A stretch of 59,004 nucleotides of DNA from Actinomycetales bacterium (GCA_018970025.1 JAGWXF010000021.1:1-59004); one strand, 5' to 3'. Shown: positions 17,444 through 27,422, numbered from the stretch's first letter. The notes: a model not told the origin generated them from the sequence alone. Made by a program: numbers and translations.

Positions 17444-19507
17444 GTGCAGCAAGCCAGGTCATCAGGAGAGTCGGATCAATCCGGCGACTGGCTGGAGACG
17501 GTCATCGCGCATCAGCCGTCCGTTGCGATGCGGATCGAGGGCCCTGCGATCAGGTGGGTCAGCGCTCCCATGGCCTTCGGCTGGCCGCGCAGCACCCTGG
17601 CTGATGCCACCCTGAGCCTGCTGTGGCACCCGGAGGATCGCGATCGCGCAACCAGGCTTCGCGAGGCCGCGGATCGCGAGCCGGTGCAGGCGGACGCACT
17701 GCGCGTGATGACGATGGAGGGGGACATCCGCTGGGTTGATGTCGCGATGCGCCCGCTGGAGGGCGCCGGGTGCCTGGCGATCCTGCAGGACGTCACCGAG
17801 CGGGTCATCGTCCAGCGGCGAGCCGAGCAGGCCGAGGCCGAGCTGCGAATGGTGGAGCGCTTCAGCCGCGATCTGCTGTGCACGATCGGGGAGGGCGAGC
17901 GGGTCACCTGGGCCTCCGACTCCGTCACCCACCTGCTCGGGTGGCGTCGGCAGGAGCTGGTCGGCACCGTCCTCGCCGACCTCGTTCACCCGGAGGACCG
18001 CCAGCGGCTGATGCAGGTCGACGCCGACGCCAGCGGCGGTCGTGACGTCGCGCCCCCCTTCGTGCGGATGCGCGCACGCGACGGCAGCTATCGCTGGATG
18101 TCGATCCTGCCGACCGGGCACGTACCCGGGGCAGTCGTGGCTGGATTCCAGGACGTGCATGCGCTGGTCGAGGCGGACCGGGCCCTGCAGCGGGAGGCGA
18201 CCAGGCTGCGGCTGATCCTGCAGTCGCTCCCCGATGCCCATGCAACCCTGGTGCCGCTTCGCGATGCGCAGGGCCACGTCGTGGACTTCGCGGTGGCGGA
18301 TCTCCATGATCGCGCGGCAGCCTTCCTCGGCGTTCTCGCGGACGAGGCACGCGGGTCATCGCTCACGGAGGCATTCCCGGGCGCGGAGCCCCTGCGCGAT
18401 CAGCTGGCGGGCATGCTGGCGAGCGGTTCGGCGCTCGCCGCGGACGACTGGGCCGCTGAGTGCGGCGATGCCAGCCGCCGGCTGCAGGTGCAGGCGGTGC
18501 ACGTTGATGGTGCCGTGGGCGTGACCTGGCGGGACGTGACCGAGGTGCGTCGCCGCCTGGACGCCCTTGCCGAATCTGAGCAGCAGTATCGACTCCTGGC
18601 CGACAACTCGTCCGACGCCGTGGTCTGGATCCGCCGGGAGGTGGTCGCATGGGCATCGCCGTCGCTCACGCACATGCTCGGCTGGCTGCCGGAGGAATGG
18701 TCAGGCCGGCGCCTTGATGACTTCATCCACGTCGAGGATGTCGCGGACTTCGATCCGATCAAGGAGCTTGCCAGCCCCCAGGGATCGGGTGTCGCCACCC
18801 GTTGCGTGCGACGGCTTCGCCTGCGCTCCAAGAGCCTTGCCTACCACTGGGTCGAGGTGCATGCCCGCGTGTACGTCGATGCCGATGGCCGCGCGGACGG
18901 GGTAGCCGCGTCGCTGCATGTCGTGGATGCCGAGGTGCTCGCCTACCAGGAGCTCGACCGCCGGGCCCGCTTCGACGACCTCACCGGCCTGCTGAATCGC
19001 AAGGAGGCCCTGGAGCGGGTCACGACGATGGGGGGTCAGTCGCGACGCAGCGGGCTCGACACGGCAGTGCTCTTCTGCGATATCGACCGGTTCAAGGAGA
19101 TCAACGACCGGCATGGGCATGCGGTGGGGGATGCCGTCCTGCGGACGATCGCGCACCGGATCAGCGACTGCGTGCGCAGCGGCGACGTGACGGCGCGGGT
19201 CGGGGGCGATGAGATGCTCGTGGTGCTCGACGGGGTGCACGGCATGGCAGACGCCATGGACATCGCCGAGAAGATCAGGGTTGCCGCCTCGATGCCGGTA
19301 GAGGTGGCGGGAACTGGCTCCGGCGAGCCGGGAGTGGCATTGCAGGTGCGCACGACCGTGAGCATCGGGGTGACGGTCACATTCGATGGCGAGAGCGTCG
19401 ATCAGCTGCTTGCGCGCGCGGACCAGGCGATGTACCAGGCGAAGCGAACCGGCAGCAATCGGGTCATCTGCCTGACGGCCGCGCTACCGGCTCCGCAGCA
19501 TGCGTGA
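17444..19507 (+). CDS. Multi-PAS diguanylate cyclase (GGDEF)
   Basis: 687 residues: four PAS-like sensor segments (about 20-120, 130-245, 255-370 and 380-505), then a GGDEF domain from about 515. Two PAS units are clear from WASDSVTHLLGW/VHPEDRQRL and WASPSLTHMLGW/IHVEDVADF. The GGDEF domain has RFDDLTGLLNRKE, FCDIDRFKEINDRHGHAVGD and the active-site signature VGGDEM at about 587-591 (Met in place of Phe, which is tolerated in active enzymes). An RxxD inhibitory site (RSGD) sits five residues before it, so product feedback is likely. It would make cyclic di-GMP from GTP. There is no EAL domain and no membrane helix. The GTG start has a weak ribosome binding site. Confidence 0.9.
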   Translation: MQQARSSGESDQSGDWLETVIAHQPSVAMRIEGPAIRWVSAPMAFGWPRSTLADATLSLLWHPEDRDRATRLREAADREPVQADALRVMTMEGDIRWVDVAMRPLEGAGCLAILQDVTERVIVQRRAEQAEAELRMVERFSRDLLCTIGEGERVTWASDSVTHLLGWRRQELVGTVLADLVHPEDRQRLMQVDADASGGRDVAPPFVRMRARDGSYRWMSILPTGHVPGAVVAGFQDVHALVEADRALQREATRLRLILQSLPDAHATLVPLRDAQGHVVDFAVADLHDRAAAFLGVLADEARGSSLTEAFPGAEPLRDQLAGMLASGSALAADDWAAECGDASRRLQVQAVHVDGAVGVTWRDVTEVRRRLDALAESEQQYRLLADNSSDAVVWIRREVVAWASPSLTHMLGWLPEEWSGRRLDDFIHVEDVADFDPIKELASPQGSGVATRCVRRLRLRSKSLAYHWVEVHARVYVDADGRADGVAASLHVVDAEVLAYQELDRRARFDDLTGLLNRKEALERVTTMGGQSRRSGLDTAVLFCDIDRFKEINDRHGHAVGDAVLRTIAHRISDCVRSGDVTARVGGDEMLVVLDGVHGMADAMDIAEKIRVAASMPVEVAGTGSGEPGVALQVRTTVSIGVTVTFDGESVDQLLARADQAMYQAKRTGSNRVICLTAALPAPQHA

Positions 19508-19518
19508 GGTGCGCGCGC

Positions 19519-21000
19519 TCACTCGCGGGTTCCCGGCCTGGCACCCAGCAGGTGAGGAAGTGACTCGGGGGAGAATGCCCGCTCGACGATCGCTGCCTGC
19601 TCCTGCTCGCCGGCGATGGCGACCGTGCCGGCACCGACGGCGCGCATGAACGCATCGAAGTCGGCGTTCGACTGCCGCGCGTACGCGGCGGCGAACCGTG
19701 CCATGGCGTCCTCGAAGCGGGTGGACTCCCCGAGGTAGGCGGCCATGGCCACAGCATCCCCCGTCCGTGCGTGCGCACGTGCCAGCGCCCAGGCGCAGGC
19801 CTGGGCGTATCCGCTGAGCGTGCCCTCGTCGAACCGGCTGACGTCAGGCGACCACTTCATGTCCCGCAGCTGCCTGACGTAGTAGTCGCGGCCCGCTGGG
19901 CCGGTGACCCAGCCCAGGAAGACGTCGCTCGCCGCCTGCATGAGCCGCTGCCCTGAGGCGACGCGATGCCCTTGCTTGGCGAAGTCCGAGGCCGAGGTGT
20001 ACGGCTCCAGCACGCTTGGCATGGCCTGCTTGACCTGCAGCACGATGGCGTCGTCGGCGTCGCGTCCCTGCAGGAGGATCACGAATGCCAGCAGGCCGAC
20101 ACTGCCGACACCGACGATCTTGAGGCCGATGTCGACGATGTGGTACCGGCGGATCAGCTCGCGGCGGTCGTCGTCGAGGGTGCTGCGGTAGTCGCGGAAC
20201 ATGTCGTCCAGGACCCGCCGGGCTGCGTTGTCGAGCCCGATTCGGGTCAGGAGCGGGGGATGGTCCAGGAACTGCCGTGAATCGTGAGCCGGCGTCGTGA
20301 GCTTGCTGACTGCCGACCAGCGGTCGCGAGTGCGGGCCTTGTCGATCGACCTGGCGAGCACCTTAGATACCTGCTTGTCGGACTGCGCCCTGGCCAGTGC
20401 CTGCAGGGCAGTGGTGTCGACCCGCTCGTACCACACGTCGAGGTCCTGCATCCCGGCGAAGCGCTGCATGTGCCCGCGGTAGGCGGCAGCCACCGATCTG
20501 CAGATGCGCGTGCGAACGGCATCTGCCAGGCCGGCCTCCTGACCGGCCAGCTCGAAGGAGGTGATCAGGCGCGCGACATCCCACTCGAATGGTGCCGGAT
20601 GGGTCTCGTCGAAGTCGTTGACGTCGAAGATCAGGGAGCGATCCGGAGCCGCGAAGAGCCCGAAGTTCGACAGATGGGCATCACCGCAGGCCTGTACCAC
20701 CAGTTCGGTCGAGGGCCGGGACCCGAGATCCGCGGCCATGAGGATCGCTGCCCCGCGGTAGAAGGCGAAGGGCCCCGCAGCCATGCGGGCATGCCGAATG
20801 GGCAGGAGCGCGGGGATGCGCGACTGCTCCTGCTCCAGCAGCATCCGCACCGGATCGAACCGGTCGGCGGCCGGCTGCCACTCGCCGAGGCTGGTGCGGC
20901 TCACCAGCGCCCGTGCTGCGCGCCCCCTGGCGGCGCGCTCGGCGGCCGACTGCTTGCGCACCTCGGTTGGCAGGGCGAGGGCGCCTGGGTCCGATGTCAT
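19519..21000 (-). CDS. DUF2252 family protein
   Basis: About 493 residues. The conserved phrases of DUF2252 are present: FDPVRMLLEQEQSRIPALLPIRHARM, FAFYRGAAILMAADL, CGDAHLSNFG, IFDVNDFDET, PFEWDVARLITSFELAG and VGSVGLLAFVILLQGRDADD. The HLSNFG and DVNDFDE pair looks like the catalytic and metal-binding loops of aminoglycoside-phosphotransferase/kinase-like proteins, so a kinase-type reaction is possible but unproven. The frame runs to 21279; ATG 21000 matches the family N-terminus and leaves a 49-base gap to the divergent cation transporter. No functional assignment is known to me. Confidence 0.82.
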   Translation of the reverse strand: MTSDPGALALPTEVRKQSAAERAARGRAARALVSRTSLGEWQPAADRFDPVRMLLEQEQSRIPALLPIRHARMAAGPFAFYRGAAILMAADLGSRPSTELVVQACGDAHLSNFGLFAAPDRSLIFDVNDFDETHPAPFEWDVARLITSFELAGQEAGLADAVRTRICRSVAAAYRGHMQRFAGMQDLDVWYERVDTTALQALARAQSDKQVSKVLARSIDKARTRDRWSAVSKLTTPAHDSRQFLDHPPLLTRIGLDNAARRVLDDMFRDYRSTLDDDRRELIRRYHIVDIGLKIVGVGSVGLLAFVILLQGRDADDAIVLQVKQAMPSVLEPYTSASDFAKQGHRVASGQRLMQAASDVFLGWVTGPAGRDYYVRQLRDMKWSPDVSRFDEGTLSGYAQACAWALARAHARTGDAVAMAAYLGESTRFEDAMARFAAAYARQSNADFDAFMRAVGAGTVAIAGEQEQAAIVERAFSPESLPHLLGARPGTRE

Positions 21001-21049
21001 GCCTGAGCACGCTACTCCAGGCCGCCCTTTCGCATGCCATGCTGTGCGC

Positions 21050-22012
21050 GTGACGACGGCCCTCCCGCAGTCGGCGGCATCGGGCGGCAGGTCGCTGGTG
21101 GCGTGGGCATGGCTGTCGATTGCGGCCGCGGTCCTGACCATCGGGATGAAGGCGGCTGCGTACCTGGTGACCGGGTCCGTCGGGCTGCTGTCCGATGCGC
21201 TGGAGTCCGTCGTCAACCTGGCAGCCGGGATCCTGGCACTGCTGGCCCTGCGTATCGCGGCCAAGCCAGCCGACCACAACCATCACTTCGGCCACGGGAA
21301 GGTGGAGTACCTCTCGGCGGGCGCCGAGGGCCTGATGATCCTCATCGCCGCCGGGGCGATCGTGGTGTCAGCGGTCGACCGCCTGATGGACCCTGCGCCC
21401 CTGGAGTCGCTCGGGGTCGGCCTTGCCATCACGGTGGCGGCAACCGCGGTAAACCTCGTCGTGGGAATGCTGATCCTGCGGGCGGGCCGACGGCATCGGT
21501 CGATCACCCTGGTCGCGGATGGCAAGCACCTGCTGACAGACGTATGGACCTCGGCCGGGGTCCTCCTCGGCGTCGGACTCGTGGGGCTGACGGGCTGGCT
21601 GCCGCTGGACTCCCTGGTGGCGATTGCCGTCGGCCTGAACATCATCTGGACGGCGATCGGCCTGCTGCGCCATGCGGCCCGCGGGCTGATGGATCACGCG
21701 ATGGACCCCGATGAGGAGGAGCGGGTGCACCAGGTGCTCCGCGGCTACCTGCGCACGCATCCGGACGTCGAGTTCCATGCCATCCAGACCCGAGAGTCGG
21801 GACAGGAGCGATTCGTCTCCATGCACGTACTGGTGCCGGGGGCCTGGACGATCCAGGCCGGCCATGACCTGGCCGAGGAGATCGAGGCGGAGGTGCGCGG
21901 GGTGCTGCCGGGCGCCACGGTGCACACTCACCTCGAGCCGAGGGAGGATCCGCGCTCCTACGAGGACTGGACGGCTGGGCGGGGCCTGGCGCGGGAGCAG
22001 TCCGAGACGTGA
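21050..22012 (+). CDS. Cation diffusion facilitator (divalent metal efflux)
   Basis: About 320 residues. Six membrane helices are predicted and the transport-site motifs of the CDF family are present: LLSDALESVVNL in helix 2, DHNHHFGHGKVEYLS in the loop after it, and DGKHLLTDVWTS in helix 5. A C-terminal cytosolic domain of about 95 residues (DEEERVHQVLRGYL, HLEPREDP) is the usual metal-sensing dimer domain. These exporters remove Zn, Fe, Mn or related ions in exchange for protons; the Asp/Asp/His/Asp pattern cannot by itself separate the metals. The start is GTG 21050, divergent from the DUF2252 gene. Confidence 0.9.
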   Translation: MTTALPQSAASGGRSLVAWAWLSIAAAVLTIGMKAAAYLVTGSVGLLSDALESVVNLAAGILALLALRIAAKPADHNHHFGHGKVEYLSAGAEGLMILIAAGAIVVSAVDRLMDPAPLESLGVGLAITVAATAVNLVVGMLILRAGRRHRSITLVADGKHLLTDVWTSAGVLLGVGLVGLTGWLPLDSLVAIAVGLNIIWTAIGLLRHAARGLMDHAMDPDEEERVHQVLRGYLRTHPDVEFHAIQTRESGQERFVSMHVLVPGAWTIQAGHDLAEEIEAEVRGVLPGATVHTHLEPREDPRSYEDWTAGRGLAREQSET

Positions 22013-22104
22013 TCGGGCAGGGCGGTCGCATCCGCCCTCGGCATGGCCCGCCGCTGAGCGAGGCAGTGCCCTGCGGAGGCCTCGGCAGTGGCATCATCCA
22101 TGCC

Positions 22105-23079
22105 ATGGTGAACCTGCAGGTCCTCTCCGCTCTCGGCCGGCTGGCACGGACCAGCCCGCTGCCCGAGCCGCTTCCGGCTGGGGACTGGCAGGGCAGGCGT
22201 GCATCGATGGCAGCGGTCGACGAGGCGGTCGCCAGCGCGATGCCGATGCCGGCAGACGTTCGCATCGCGCCGATCACCCTGATGGGCGCTGCCGGCCATC
22301 GCATCACCGGCAGGCTCTACCGAAGTGAGGGCGCTGACGCCCGCGCCTGCGTGGTCTACGTCCATGGCGGGGGCATGATCATGGGCACCCTGGACGGCTA
22401 CGACCGCCGGTGCGCGCGCTATGCCAGCCTGGCGGGGGTGCCCGTGATCGCGGTCGACTACCGCCTGGCACCCGAGCATCCCTTCCCCGCGGCGGTCGAC
22501 GACGTCACGGACGCCGTCCACTGGGTCGCCTCGCGGGCCGATGACATCGGCATCGACCCTGGTCGGATCGCGATCGCCGGCGACAGCGCCGGGGGAGGGA
22601 TCGCTGCCGGCGTGACCCTGCGGCTGCGTGACGAGGGTGGCCCGGCCCTTGCCGGGCAGCTGCTCGTCTACCCGATGCTGGACGACCGCACGCCCGCGCC
22701 GGCCAGGCCCTCGCGCCTGCTCACCTGGACGGCCGCCGACAACGCGACCGGCTGGGGAGCCCTCCTCGGCGAGCGTGCCGGCGGCCCGGATGTCTCCCCG
22801 TATGCCGCCCCGGCCCGGGCCGCAGACCTCAGCGGCCTGCCGCGCGCCTTCGTCGAGGGATGCACCCTGGACCTCTTCATGGACGAGGACGAGGCGTACG
22901 CGCATCGGCTTGCCGCGGCCGGCGTGCAGGTCGACTGGCGGGTGCGTCGCGGCGTTCCCCATGGATTCGACGTGCTGGCGCCGCGCGCCTGGATCTCTCG
23001 CCGAGCCTGGCGCGAGCGCGCCGCCTTCCTTCGCGACTGCCTGCAGGTCGCCGACCGGAGCGTGCCCAGGGGTCGCTGA
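22105..23079 (+). CDS. Alpha/beta hydrolase of the hormone-sensitive lipase family
   Basis: About 324 residues. The oxyanion-hole motif HGGGMIMG, the following VDYRLAPEHPFPAAVDD, and the nucleophile elbow GDSAGGG define the HSL family of esterases. The catalytic Asp and His are in DLFMDEDEAYA and VPHGFD. Such enzymes hydrolyse short to medium acyl esters. ATG 22105 starts a typical N-terminal cap; the 92-base gap behind the cation transporter gene suggests a separate or loosely linked transcript. No signal peptide, so intracellular. Confidence 0.88.
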   Translation: MVNLQVLSALGRLARTSPLPEPLPAGDWQGRRASMAAVDEAVASAMPMPADVRIAPITLMGAAGHRITGRLYRSEGADARACVVYVHGGGMIMGTLDGYDRRCARYASLAGVPVIAVDYRLAPEHPFPAAVDDVTDAVHWVASRADDIGIDPGRIAIAGDSAGGGIAAGVTLRLRDEGGPALAGQLLVYPMLDDRTPAPARPSRLLTWTAADNATGWGALLGERAGGPDVSPYAAPARAADLSGLPRAFVEGCTLDLFMDEDEAYAHRLAAAGVQVDWRVRRGVPHGFDVLAPRAWISRRAWRERAAFLRDCLQVADRSVPRGR

Positions 23080-23089
23080 GACGTCGCGG

Positions 23090-25252
23090 TCAGTCGTCGA
23101 CGAGCGTGATCACGTGCAGCCACCGGGTCGGCCTGGTCGCAGCCACGTAGATGTCCGACCCAAGCCGCGCCTGCGATGCGATGGCCCGCGGGTCGACGAT
23201 GAAGACCTCGTCGAACTCAAGGCCCTTGGACTGGCGGGCGGCCAGTACCGCGATCGGCGCATCGAGGGCGGCATCCCCGCGACCGAACGCATCGCTGGCC
23301 TGGCACAGGAGGTCGGCGATCGCCGACCCTGTTGCATCCGGGACGATCACGGCTGCGCGTCCCTCCCGGGCCTGCCACGACTGCAGGATCAGCGCGGCGA
23401 GCGCGCCGGAACGGCAGGCCGAGTGTTCGACCGGGTCGCCGTCGCGGACGGGTGACAGCACGGGTGCCGACCCTCCGGCCGCGATGAGCAGCCGGGTTGC
23501 CTCGTCGGCGACCTGCCGGGTGATGCGGTAGGTCACGGTGAGTCGGTGCAGGTCGATCCTCCCGCCGACCGGCTCGAGGGCCTGCGCCCAGTCTCGAGCG
23601 CCGGCCGGGTGGCTGGCCTGCTGCAGGTCGCCGACGACGGTCATCGACCGTCGGCCCGCCCTGCGCGCCAGGCAATGCCAGGCCATTCGGGAGAGCTCCT
23701 GGGCCTCGTCGACGACGATGTGGCCGAAGACCCAGGTCCGGTCGCCCCAGGCGCGCTCGGCAACGGTGCTGACATCGGCCCGGCCGGCCATGCGGTCGAT
23801 CAGTCCGGCCGCGTCGATCCAGCCCGCGGCCCCCGTGTCGGCAAGGGCCGCTTGCGCCTGCTGGAGCTCCTGCGCCCGCTCACGCCGATGCCGGGCATCG
23901 GCATCGGCCGCCGCCGGATCCCACGGGCCGAGCCGCTCGGCAGCCTCGTCCAGCAAGGGGACGTCGTCCACGGTCCAGGCCGAGTCCAGGGGGCGGATGA
24001 GCCGTGCCTGCTCGCCGGGCCGCAGCACCCCGGCTGCGGCGATGGCGAGGAATCCCGGGTCGGTCAGCAGCCGGCGGATGAGCTGCTCCGGCGTGGTCGG
24101 CAGCCACATCAGGTTCAGCGCGCGGCGGACGCCCGGGTCCTCGACGAGGTCGGCGACGTGACCGGCACGGACATGCGCATCGCGTGGATCCTCGCGGAGG
24201 GCGCGTGCGCGGTCCGCGCCGAGGTACCCCAGGACGCTCGTCAGGAATGGATCCCGTCCGGCATGGAAGGCGGCTCGCCTGGGCACGCTGGCGCGCGCCT
24301 GCTGGAGCTGTCGCGCCGTGACGCTCACGCGTGATCCGTCCTCGAGCTCGATGGTCACGTCGTGGCCGGGGATGCGGATGCGGGAGTCCACGGCCCTGGC
24401 GACAACGCTCGCCATTCGGATATCGCCCTTGATCCGCGAGACGTCGGGCTCATCCTGCTCGCGGGCGTCGATCCCGGGGAACAGCTGCCCGGGCGTCAGG
24501 AGGACCACGTCCGTCTCGCCGAGGCTCGGCAGCACCTGCTCGATGTAGTGCAGGAAGGTCGCTGACGGTCCGATGATCAGGACGCCGTCCTTGGCGAGCC
24601 GCTCTCGGTAGGTGTAGAGGAGCCAGGCAGCGCGGTGCAGGGCCACGACGGTCTTGCCCGTGCCGGGCCCTCCCTCGACGACGGTCACCTGACCGAGCGG
24701 GCTTCGGATGATGGCGTCCTGGTCGGCCGCAATGGTGGCGACGATGTCGCCCATCCGTCCTTCTCGTGGTGCCTCCACCGAACGCGAGGCCGCATCGCCG
24801 GCCAGGGCCACCAGGCTGCTCGTCGTGCCGAGGACCTCATCGTCGACGTGGGTGACCGCCCGTCCCCGGGTGATGATGCGGCGGCGCCGGGCCACGCCCA
24901 GGGGGCTGGCCGCGGTCGCCTGGTAGAAGGGTGCCGCCTGCGGTGCCCGCCAGTCCAGGAGCAGCGGCTCACCGTCAGCGGACCGCAGGCCGATGCGGCC
25001 GATGTGGTGGCTGGTCCCGTCTGCCAGGTCGATGCGTCCGAAGCACAGCCGGGCGTGGGCGGCCCTGGCGGCTCGCCGCTGCTGCAGGAGCACCTCCAGG
25101 AGCGCATCGCGCTCGCGCAGGTCCTGGCCGGTGCCCGTGGACGGGGCTCGGACGGTGGCCTCGATGCGGGAGTCCAGGCTGGTCTCGAGATCGCCCAGGA
25201 GCCGGTAGCAGGCGTCGACGTGCGACTGCTCTTCCTGCAGTGCGCCGTTCAC
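23090..25252 (-). CDS. helD: HelD/HelR-type RNA polymerase-associated superfamily 1 ATPase
   Basis: About 720 residues. The N-terminal coiled coil (EEQSHVDACYRLLGDLE, then LRERDALLEVLLQQRR) followed by RIDLADGTSHHIGRIGL and DWRAPQAAPFYQ is the signature of HelD-like proteins rather than UvrD or Rep. The Walker A motif is GGPGTGKTVVALHR, motif II is VVDEAQELS, and later motifs are TVVGDLQQ and QSKGLEFDEVFIVD. HelD proteins remove stalled RNA polymerase from DNA; some actinobacterial relatives (HelR) protect against rifamycins. GTG 25252 has GGAGG seven bases upstream, so I prefer it to the upstream start at 25294. Confidence 0.87.
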   Translation of the reverse strand: MNGALQEEQSHVDACYRLLGDLETSLDSRIEATVRAPSTGTGQDLRERDALLEVLLQQRRAARAAHARLCFGRIDLADGTSHHIGRIGLRSADGEPLLLDWRAPQAAPFYQATAASPLGVARRRRIITRGRAVTHVDDEVLGTTSSLVALAGDAASRSVEAPREGRMGDIVATIAADQDAIIRSPLGQVTVVEGGPGTGKTVVALHRAAWLLYTYRERLAKDGVLIIGPSATFLHYIEQVLPSLGETDVVLLTPGQLFPGIDAREQDEPDVSRIKGDIRMASVVARAVDSRIRIPGHDVTIELEDGSRVSVTARQLQQARASVPRRAAFHAGRDPFLTSVLGYLGADRARALREDPRDAHVRAGHVADLVEDPGVRRALNLMWLPTTPEQLIRRLLTDPGFLAIAAAGVLRPGEQARLIRPLDSAWTVDDVPLLDEAAERLGPWDPAAADADARHRRERAQELQQAQAALADTGAAGWIDAAGLIDRMAGRADVSTVAERAWGDRTWVFGHIVVDEAQELSRMAWHCLARRAGRRSMTVVGDLQQASHPAGARDWAQALEPVGGRIDLHRLTVTYRITRQVADEATRLLIAAGGSAPVLSPVRDGDPVEHSACRSGALAALILQSWQAREGRAAVIVPDATGSAIADLLCQASDAFGRGDAALDAPIAVLAARQSKGLEFDEVFIVDPRAIASQARLGSDIYVAATRPTRWLHVITLVDD

Positions 25253-25320
25253 GTGCGACCTCCGGTGATGGGCACAGCAGTCTGCCAGACTCATCCGCTG
25301 TCGGCTCAGGAGGTGCGTGG

Positions 25321-25707
25321 ATGGTGACCAGGCAGGAGCTGTTCGAGCAGTACCAGGCGGCGATCGTCAGCACCCAGGATCCTGATCTCGGGTGGACCGA
25401 TCCGGCGCTGCTGTGCATGCGGCGGGCCCAGTCGGCCGTGGTGCTGACGGCGTGGAACCCGGGCTTCGACCGCCCCGGCGCCCAGGCGAACCGGGAGCGC
25501 AATCGGATGCTCGGGCAGCGGCTGGAGGACGCGGGCTTCGAGGCGTGGCCGGCCGACGGCGCCGACCCGGACGGATCATTCGCCGAGGAGGGATTCCTGG
25601 TATGGGGGATGCCCATCGACCAGGCCTGTGCGCTTGCCGGCGAGTTCGGGCAGTTCGCCGTCTTCGCCTATGACAGCGAGGGCGTTCGCTCGGTCGTGCC
25701 ATGCTGA
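25321..25707 (+). CDS. DUF3293 domain protein
   Basis: 128 residues. VVLTAWNPGFDRPGAQANRERNRMLGQRL matches the start of DUF3293 (a TAWNP followed by an Asn-rich helix), and the C-terminus FAVFAYDSEGVRSVV matches its end. The family is small, widespread and of unknown function. It is divergent from helD (68-base gap) and lies 21 bases before the 3-methyladenine glycosylase gene, which suggests co-transcription with it. Confidence 0.75.
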   Translation: MVTRQELFEQYQAAIVSTQDPDLGWTDPALLCMRRAQSAVVLTAWNPGFDRPGAQANRERNRMLGQRLEDAGFEAWPADGADPDGSFAEEGFLVWGMPIDQACALAGEFGQFAVFAYDSEGVRSVVPC

Positions 25708-25728
25708 CGTCTCCGATCGGCGCATGAC

Positions 25729-26334
25729 GTGCGGCTGGTGCGCGACGGGGCCGACGGCCGCCCGCGGTGCCCGTGGCCGCTCGCGGCGCCCGACTACGTC
25801 GACTACCACGACGTCGAGTGGGGCAGGGCCGTGCACGGAGATGCCCCCCTCTTCGAGCGACTGTGCCTGGAGGGCTTCCAGGCCGGTCTGTCGTGGCTGA
25901 CCATCCTGCGCAGGCGACCCGCCCTGCGGGCCGCGTTCGCCGCCTTCGACCCGGCTGCCGTTGCCGCATTCGACGATGACGATGTCACGCGGCTGATGGC
26001 CGACCCGGGCATCATCCGCAACCGGGCGAAGGTGCAGGCGGTCATCGGCAACGCCCGGGCGCTGCTGGCAATGCAGGAGCGTCAGGGCGATGGCTGCCTC
26101 GATGCGCTCATCTGGTCCGCCCGGCCAGCTCGGCCAGGTCCGCGCCCGAGCTCGCTTGAGGAGATCCCCGCGTCGACCGCCGAGTCAGCGCGGCTCAGTG
26201 CCGAGCTGCGCCAGCATGGCTTCAGGTTCGTCGGTCCGATCACCTGCTACGCCGCGATGCAGGCCTGCGGCGTGGTCGACGATCACCTGGCCGGCTGCTT
26301 CGTGACCAGCCAGGCTGACGGACGGCCCGGCTAG
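25729..26334 (+). CDS. tag: DNA-3-methyladenine glycosylase I
   Basis: 201 residues. RCPWPL and DYHDVEWG near the N-terminus, LCLEGFQAGLSWLTILRRRP in the middle and the C-terminal DDHLAGC are the signature of Tag. The N-terminal Cys/His and C-terminal His/Cys are placed to bind the structural zinc known from the Escherichia coli enzyme. It excises 3-methyladenine from alkylated DNA in base excision repair. The GTG start at 25729 has no strong ribosome binding site; a second GTG at 25738 is possible. The stop overlaps by four bases with the stop of the convergent transporter gene. Confidence 0.92.
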   Translation: MRLVRDGADGRPRCPWPLAAPDYVDYHDVEWGRAVHGDAPLFERLCLEGFQAGLSWLTILRRRPALRAAFAAFDPAAVAAFDDDDVTRLMADPGIIRNRAKVQAVIGNARALLAMQERQGDGCLDALIWSARPARPGPRPSSLEEIPASTAESARLSAELRQHGFRFVGPITCYAAMQACGVVDDHLAGCFVTSQADGRPG

Positions 26335-27422
26335 GCGGGCTTGGCGGCGTCGTCCAAGGCTGGCCGGAAGGGCCGCTCGGGATCGCGATTGGTCAGGTAC
26401 TTCGCCACGCCGTAGACGGCGCCGGCGATCGGCACCGCGATGAGAGCGCCGATGATCCCCAGGGCGATGCTGCCAGCAGCGATGGCGAAGACGATGGCCA
26501 GCGGGTGGAGGTTCACGGCCTTGCCCATCACCAGGGGCTGCAGGACGTCGCCGTCGAAGGAGCCCACGACGATGGTGAGCAGGATGACCAGGAGCGCGAT
26601 GAGCGGGCCACGCTCGGCGAGCGCGACGATCGCCGAGAAGAAGGTCGCGACGGGCGCCCCGATCACCGGGATGAACGCGCCGATGAACACCACTGCGGCC
26701 AGCGCCGGGGCCAGGGGCACCTGCATCAGGCTCAGCCCGATGAACACCAGCAGGGCGTCGCAGAAGGCCACGATGACGATGCCGCGGGTATAGCCGGAGA
26801 TCGAGTCCCAGGCGATGTGGCCGGAGACATCGACGTACTCGCGCACCCTGGCCGGCATCCAGCTCACCAGCCAGCCCCAGATCTGGCTGGGCGCCATGAG
26901 GAAGAAGATGACCCCGAAGATGAAGACGGATCCGGCGATGATGAGCGTCCCGATGGATCCGAGGGCACCGAAGGCGTCCCCGGCAATGCCCTTGAGCACG
27001 CCCTCCCCGAAGCTCTGCGCCTGGCCGAGGAGGTGGCTGAACTGGTCGTTGGACATGTGCAGGGGCCCGTTCTTCGCCCAGTCCTCGATCTCGCTGAATC
27101 CGCTCTTGATGGACGCCACCAGCTTGGGACCCTCATCGATCGTCGAGCGGATGACGCTCGTCAGGATGAGGATGATCGCCGCGGCGATCGCCACGAGCGA
27201 CACGATCATGGCGACGACCTTCGGCATGATGCGCGACAGCGGCTTCATGATCGGGAAGGTCCAGGCCGTCACGAGCATCGCGAAGAACAGCGCGAAGATG
27301 ACCGGCAGGATCGCATTGAAGACCAGGAGCAGCAGGACGAAGCCGGCGATGACCACGAGCACGCGCCAGGTAATGCCGGCAAGGGTCCGCAGGGTCGGGG
27401 GAACGCCGTCCGGTGCATCCAT
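26331..27422 (-). CDS. AI-2E-type (PerM) membrane transporter
   Basis: 363 residues. The layout is that of the AI-2E/PerM family: two N-terminal helices, a third (VVAMIVSLVAIAAAIILILTSV), a long cytosolic amphipathic stretch, then five helices with the conserved segment GAFIPVIGAPVATFFSAIVAL and the signature IVVGSFDGDVLQPLVMGKAVNLHPLAIVF. Members move autoinducer-2, peptides or sodium ions; the cargo cannot be assigned here. It is convergent with tag and has its own promoter region before 27422. Confidence 0.88.
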   Translation of the reverse strand: MDAPDGVPPTLRTLAGITWRVLVVIAGFVLLLLVFNAILPVIFALFFAMLVTAWTFPIMKPLSRIMPKVVAMIVSLVAIAAAIILILTSVIRSTIDEGPKLVASIKSGFSEIEDWAKNGPLHMSNDQFSHLLGQAQSFGEGVLKGIAGDAFGALGSIGTLIIAGSVFIFGVIFFLMAPSQIWGWLVSWMPARVREYVDVSGHIAWDSISGYTRGIVIVAFCDALLVFIGLSLMQVPLAPALAAVVFIGAFIPVIGAPVATFFSAIVALAERGPLIALLVILLTIVVGSFDGDVLQPLVMGKAVNLHPLAIVFAIAAGSIALGIIGALIAVPIAGAVYGVAKYLTNRDPERPFRPALDDAAKPA